Positions 34,147 through 37,241 of a stretch of DNA of 37,241 bases are shown here, piece by piece (position 1 is the first letter of the stretch; every line of letters starts with the position of its first letter). The position numbers and the translations under genes are program-made. Source of the stretch: Cyclobacteriaceae bacterium (GTDB taxonomy: Bacteria > Bacteroidota > Bacteroidia > Cytophagales > Cyclobacteriaceae). The stretch covers positions 1 to 37,241 of the forward strand of contig JAOULS010000005.1 of the NCBI GenBank assembly GCA_029881895.1, in the 5' to 3' direction. The notes beneath the pieces are model-generated. The model worked only from the letters and a program-made list of their open reading frames with translations. It was not told the DNA's origin and did not search any database.

Positions 34147-34557
34147 TTACGCAACACCTTTATATTTTAACATCAGCTGTTTTTTAATCTCTTTTTGTTC
34201 AATCATAATAGCATCGAGCGATAACTTTAGTTGGTTGTGATAAAGTTGATAGATTAATTTCCATTCTTCCTTATCCATAAAACCATCTGAATTGGCGATT
34301 ACACACAACCAAGCAATGTACCGTATTTGTATTTTCTTTTCAAATTTTCGAAGCACTGAAGAGCATTCAGGCAAAAGTTTCTTATAGTCTACTTCTTCCA
34401 AGCGATCTATTTCATTATAAAAAAGCTCTGAATTTAGCCCTTCAACCTCTACAAGCTTCTTCCCCATTGCTATTTCTTTATCATCTACCCTGCCATCAGC
34501 ATGAATTAATAGATAGTACAGTTGGGCAATGGTCGCATTAGGATTTAAAGCATTCAT
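34147..34557 (-). CDS. TerB-like family protein
   Basis: This 136-residue soluble, all-helical protein has two TerB-like repeats: 'YYLLIHADGRVDDKEIAMGK' (about 14-33) and 'WLCVIANSDGFMDKEEWKLI' (about 83-102). These carry acidic loops (ADGRVDDKE, SDGFMDKEE) typical of TerB/DjlA N-terminal domains, which can bind metal ions. The family is linked to tellurite resistance in some bacteria, but no other ter gene is near, so a tellurite role is not supported. A -7-like element TAATTTTG (34589-34596, minus strand) lies upstream with a weak -33. It is convergent with the ACP gene. Confidence 0.75.
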   Translation of the reverse strand: MNALNPNATIAQLYYLLIHADGRVDDKEIAMGKKLVEVEGLNSELFYNEIDRLEEVDYKKLLPECSSVLRKFEKKIQIRYIAWLCVIANSDGFMDKEEWKLIYQLYHNQLKLSLDAIMIEQKEIKKQLMLKYKGVA

Positions 34558-34647
34558 AATATCATGTAAGTTTTTCGGTTAAATCTAACAAAATTATGCC
34601 AAATTATAAAAGCTTCCTAAAGATAGATATTCGCATTTTTTTATTTA

Positions 34648-34672
34648 CATATTTCTCAATATGAGAAATATG
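34648..34672. repeat. 25-base palindrome in a divergent spacer
   Basis: CATATTTCTCA (34648-34658) and TGAGAAATATG (34662-34672) are perfect 11-base inverted arms around ATA. It lies between the divergent TerB-like and S9 peptidase genes, where no transcript needs to end, and has no T-tract in either direction. An operator for a dimeric regulator is the simplest reading. Confidence 0.6.
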
Positions 34673-34782
34673 GATTCAATTCAGGAAATTCAACACATAA
34701 TATCCCTCCAACTTTTATTTATTTCATGATAATTTTTCATCCATCTATTTTTCATTATCTTTTGCTTTTTAATTATCAAACT

Positions 34783-37113
34783 ATGAAAAAATTACTACTG
34801 TACATTCCTGTTTACATGCTTCTTTCTTCTTTTGCGATTGGTCAATCTCAATTAACCATACCACAAATCATGGAAGGAACTAAGTTTGTTGGAAATTCTC
34901 CAAACGCAATTTACTGGGACGAACATGGTGAGTATTTATACTTTAACTGGAATCCTGAAAATAATTTAGGTGACTCACTTTATCGTATTTCTATGGAGGA
35001 TCATTCCCCTATAATGGTGAGTGCCAAAGAATTATCAAAATTGCCTTCTAAACAAGGGAACTACACTAAAGACAAAACAAAAAAGACGTATACAAAAAAT
35101 GGCGATTTGTATCTATATAATCTAACTACCCGTGTGGAGCAACAAGTAACAAATACTATTCAAAGAGAGTCTTCGCCAATATTTTCCTCTGATCAACAAA
35201 AAATATTTTATTCCTTATCGGGAAACCTATACGCTTGGGAGATCAAATCAGGCATTACAACTCAATTAACTGATTTTAAAAAAGGAAATAAAAAAATAGA
35301 AGCCAAATCAGAAGACTATACTACCTGGATAAAAAAAGAAGAAATGGAGTTGATAAAAACGCTTCAAGAACGGGAGGAAAAGAGAAATCTACAGATCAAA
35401 AATAATAAAAGTAACGACCCTAGTCGAGCAAAAACCATATATACTGGCAAAGCAAGTGTATCTACTATTCAGATAAGTCCTGATGAAAATTTTATAACCT
35501 ATTCGTTATTCGAACGACCTGCCAATAGTAATAGAACAAATGTACCCAACTACGTTACTGAGTCGGGGTATATTGAAACACTCAATTCAAGACCAAAGGT
35601 CGGGTCTCCAACCTCGAAAATGAACGTGGGTATTTATGACATACAAAATGATACCACCTATAGGGTTTCTACATCTGACTTACCAAACATTGATCTACGT
35701 CCTGACTTTGTACTTGATAAGAATAAAAAACGTGAAGTGTATGTTCATGCACCCTTATGGTCTGACGAAGGAGGAAATGTGATTTTAATCGTTCGATCGA
35801 AAGATAATAAAGACCGATGGATTTGTTTACTCGATATCAAAACAGGAATATTAGAATCGCTAGACCATCAGCATGATGATGCTTGGATAGGTGGTCCTGG
35901 TATAGGATGGTCGCAATGGGACAAAACCATAGGGTGGATAGACAGTCAAAGCATCTGGTTTCAGTCCGAAGAAACGGGCTACTCACATCTTTATACTATA
36001 AATATAAAAACAGGAAAGAAACAAGCACTCACCAAAGGTAAATTTGAAATTTATAATCCAAGAATTTCTGACGATAAACTATCATGGTATTTTGAAAGTA
36101 ACATGCAGCACCCTGGCGAACGTTATGTGTACAAAATGGATATAAAAGGAGGGAAATTCATTCAGCTAACGTCTACTCTTGGTCGTAGTGATGCATACTT
36201 TTCACCTGACAATAAAAAAATAGCTCTTCGCTATTCTAATAGCATGCAACCATGGGAGTTATATCTAATGGACAATCAAGAAGGTACTAAACCAAAAAGA
36301 ATTACAACCTCTACCACTTCTGACTTCGATAAATATAACTGGAGATCGCCTGAACATATTACTTTCAAAGCAAAAGATGGAGCAAACGTACATGCTCGGC
36401 TATACAAACCCGAAAAAGCAGTCCAAAATGGACCTGCCATTATATTTGTTCATGGTGCAGGCTACTTACAAAATGCTCACAAATGGTGGAGTTCTTACTA
36501 TCGCGAATATATGTTTCATAATTATTTAGTAGACAATGGATACACTGTGCTAGATATTGATTATCGAGCTAGTGCTGGATATGGAAGAGATTGGCGAACT
36601 GGAATTTATCAGCACATGGGAGGACTCGATTTAAGCGATCAAATAGATGGCGCAAACTACTTAGTCAATATGCACAACATAAATGCTAAAAAAATTGGAA
36701 TCTACGGAGGATCTTACGGTGGTTTCATTACGTTGATGGCGATGTTTACAGCACCCGATGTATTTGCTGCTGGGGCTGCTCTTCGTTCTGTAACCGATTG
36801 GGCACATTATAACCATGGATATACTTCAAATATTTTAAATACGCCTATCGAGGATCCTGAAGCATATCGAAAAAGTTCACCAATTTACTATGCTGAAGGA
36901 CTAAAAGGAGCATTATTGATGTGTCATGGTATGATCGATACAAATGTCCAATTTCAGGATATTGTACGGTTGAGCCAACGATTAATTGAACTAAAAAAAG
37001 AAAATTGGGAACTAGCCGTCTACCCTTTAGAAGGGCATGGGTTTGTTGAACCTAGCAGTTGGACAGATGAATATTCTAGAATATTTAAGTTGTTTGAGGA
37101 TAATTTGAAATAA
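34783..37113 (+). CDS. S9 family peptidase (prolyl oligopeptidase/DPP IV-like), secreted
   Basis: From the ATG at 34783 the protein has 776 residues; an upstream in-frame ATG at 34726 would add 19 residues ahead of the signal peptide and is less likely. The signal peptide ends about ...SSFAIGQ. Residues about 40-520 form a beta-propeller with DPP IV-type repeats ('ESSPIFSSDQQKIFYSLSGN', 'DAYFSPDNKKIALRYSNS'). The alpha/beta-hydrolase domain has Ser644 (GGSYGGF), Asp719 (GMIDTNV) and His752 (EGHGF). It probably cuts small peptides in the periplasm after proline or alanine; exact specificity is unknown. A TATCTTTT element at 34756-34763 could be a poor -7 box. Confidence 0.94.
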   Translation: MKKLLLYIPVYMLLSSFAIGQSQLTIPQIMEGTKFVGNSPNAIYWDEHGEYLYFNWNPENNLGDSLYRISMEDHSPIMVSAKELSKLPSKQGNYTKDKTKKTYTKNGDLYLYNLTTRVEQQVTNTIQRESSPIFSSDQQKIFYSLSGNLYAWEIKSGITTQLTDFKKGNKKIEAKSEDYTTWIKKEEMELIKTLQEREEKRNLQIKNNKSNDPSRAKTIYTGKASVSTIQISPDENFITYSLFERPANSNRTNVPNYVTESGYIETLNSRPKVGSPTSKMNVGIYDIQNDTTYRVSTSDLPNIDLRPDFVLDKNKKREVYVHAPLWSDEGGNVILIVRSKDNKDRWICLLDIKTGILESLDHQHDDAWIGGPGIGWSQWDKTIGWIDSQSIWFQSEETGYSHLYTINIKTGKKQALTKGKFEIYNPRISDDKLSWYFESNMQHPGERYVYKMDIKGGKFIQLTSTLGRSDAYFSPDNKKIALRYSNSMQPWELYLMDNQEGTKPKRITTSTTSDFDKYNWRSPEHITFKAKDGANVHARLYKPEKAVQNGPAIIFVHGAGYLQNAHKWWSSYYREYMFHNYLVDNGYTVLDIDYRASAGYGRDWRTGIYQHMGGLDLSDQIDGANYLVNMHNINAKKIGIYGGSYGGFITLMAMFTAPDVFAAGAALRSVTDWAHYNHGYTSNILNTPIEDPEAYRKSSPIYYAEGLKGALLMCHGMIDTNVQFQDIVRLSQRLIELKKENWELAVYPLEGHGFVEPSSWTDEYSRIFKLFEDNLK

Positions 37114-37114
37114 T

Positions 37115-37241
37115 TTAAAAAGAGATAACGTCTTTATCCACTCTTTTTTTCATTGCTTTTTTATATAGAATTCTTTCATAAAATGATTCCATAGGTTTTA
37201 GAAGTAAAGCAATAATGATTTTAGCGCCAATGCTCGAATAT
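37115..37241 (-). CDS. C-terminal end of an unidentified protein (partial)
   Basis: A minus-strand frame enters at the window edge and stops at 37115-37117 (TAA), giving 41 residues. It has a hydrophobic stretch (GAKIIIALLLKP) followed by a basic tail (ERILYKKAMKKRVDKD), as in a protein that ends just after a TM helix. It is too short to name. Confidence 0.45.
   Translation of the reverse strand, partial: YSSIGAKIIIALLLKPMESFYERILYKKAMKKRVDKDVISF
37117..37150 (+). terminator. Likely intrinsic terminator of the S9 peptidase gene
   Basis: AAAAAGA (37117-37123) pairs with TCTTTTT (37142-37148), and inside it GATAA (37124-37128) pairs with TTATC (37134-37138) around a 5-base loop, with a 3-base bulge. 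A run of seven T ends the structure at 37150. It lies three bases after the stop codon. It overlaps the end of the partial minus-strand gene. Confidence 0.6.

Noticed and set aside
34147-34557. Tellurite-resistance assignment for the TerB-like gene
   Set aside because: Only the fold-level repeats with acidic loops are present and no terC, terD or terA neighbours exist, so a resistance role is not supported.

Overview
The window is low-GC DNA from a Bacteroidota bacterium, most likely of the Cytophagia/Flammeovirga type. This rests on the alternative complex III plus cytochrome oxidase operon, a DUF5606 gene, promoters of the TTTG / TAnnTTTG type, few Shine-Dalgarno sites, and a dialkylresorcinol (flexirubin-type) locus. 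Placement below phylum is a guess. No rRNA, tRNA, CRISPR array or insertion sequence was seen.

Left part (1-5832), housekeeping: the N-terminus of a secreted TPR-type protein (minus), then engB, a DUF5606 gene and a small unknown gene (plus). Next come fructose-1,6-bisphosphatase (minus) diverging from an aspartate kinase (plus), a secreted Cys-containing protein of unknown function, and a low-molecular-weight tyrosine phosphatase (minus).

Middle (5905-25523), all on the minus strand: a very large orphan NtrY-like histidine kinase lies last in transcription order. Upstream of it is a long respiratory operon read from a textbook Bacteroidota promoter at 25493-25523: actA-actB-actC-actD-actE-actF (alternative complex III, quinol to cytochrome c), then ctaC-ctaD (cytochrome oxidase subunits II and I), ctaB (heme O synthase), two subunit III genes and a subunit IV gene. 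A strong intrinsic terminator (11329-11363) follows subunit IV. Beyond it are probable assembly genes: a SCO-like protein without copper ligands, a DUF420 protein, a small CxxC protein and a DUF983 protein. The first block carries electrons from quinol to oxygen; the second probably helps to mature the oxidase.

Right part (26045-34138), plus strand: a compact specialised-metabolism locus. It holds a methyltransferase, a small secreted unknown, a DarA-like flavodoxin-fold protein with a membrane anchor, a DarB-like KAS III ketosynthase, a small unknown, a BtrH-like acyltransferase, an ABC-2 exporter pair and an acyl carrier protein. Most junctions overlap by 1 to 8 bases. The set resembles the dialkylresorcinol half of flexirubin clusters, but no aryl-polyene ketosynthase, dehydratase or reductase genes lie in the window. 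This is the most interesting region.

Far right (34147-37241): a TerB-like protein (minus), a divergent spacer with a 25-base palindrome, an S9 prolyl oligopeptidase family peptidase (plus) with a terminator, and the C-terminus of a truncated minus-strand gene.
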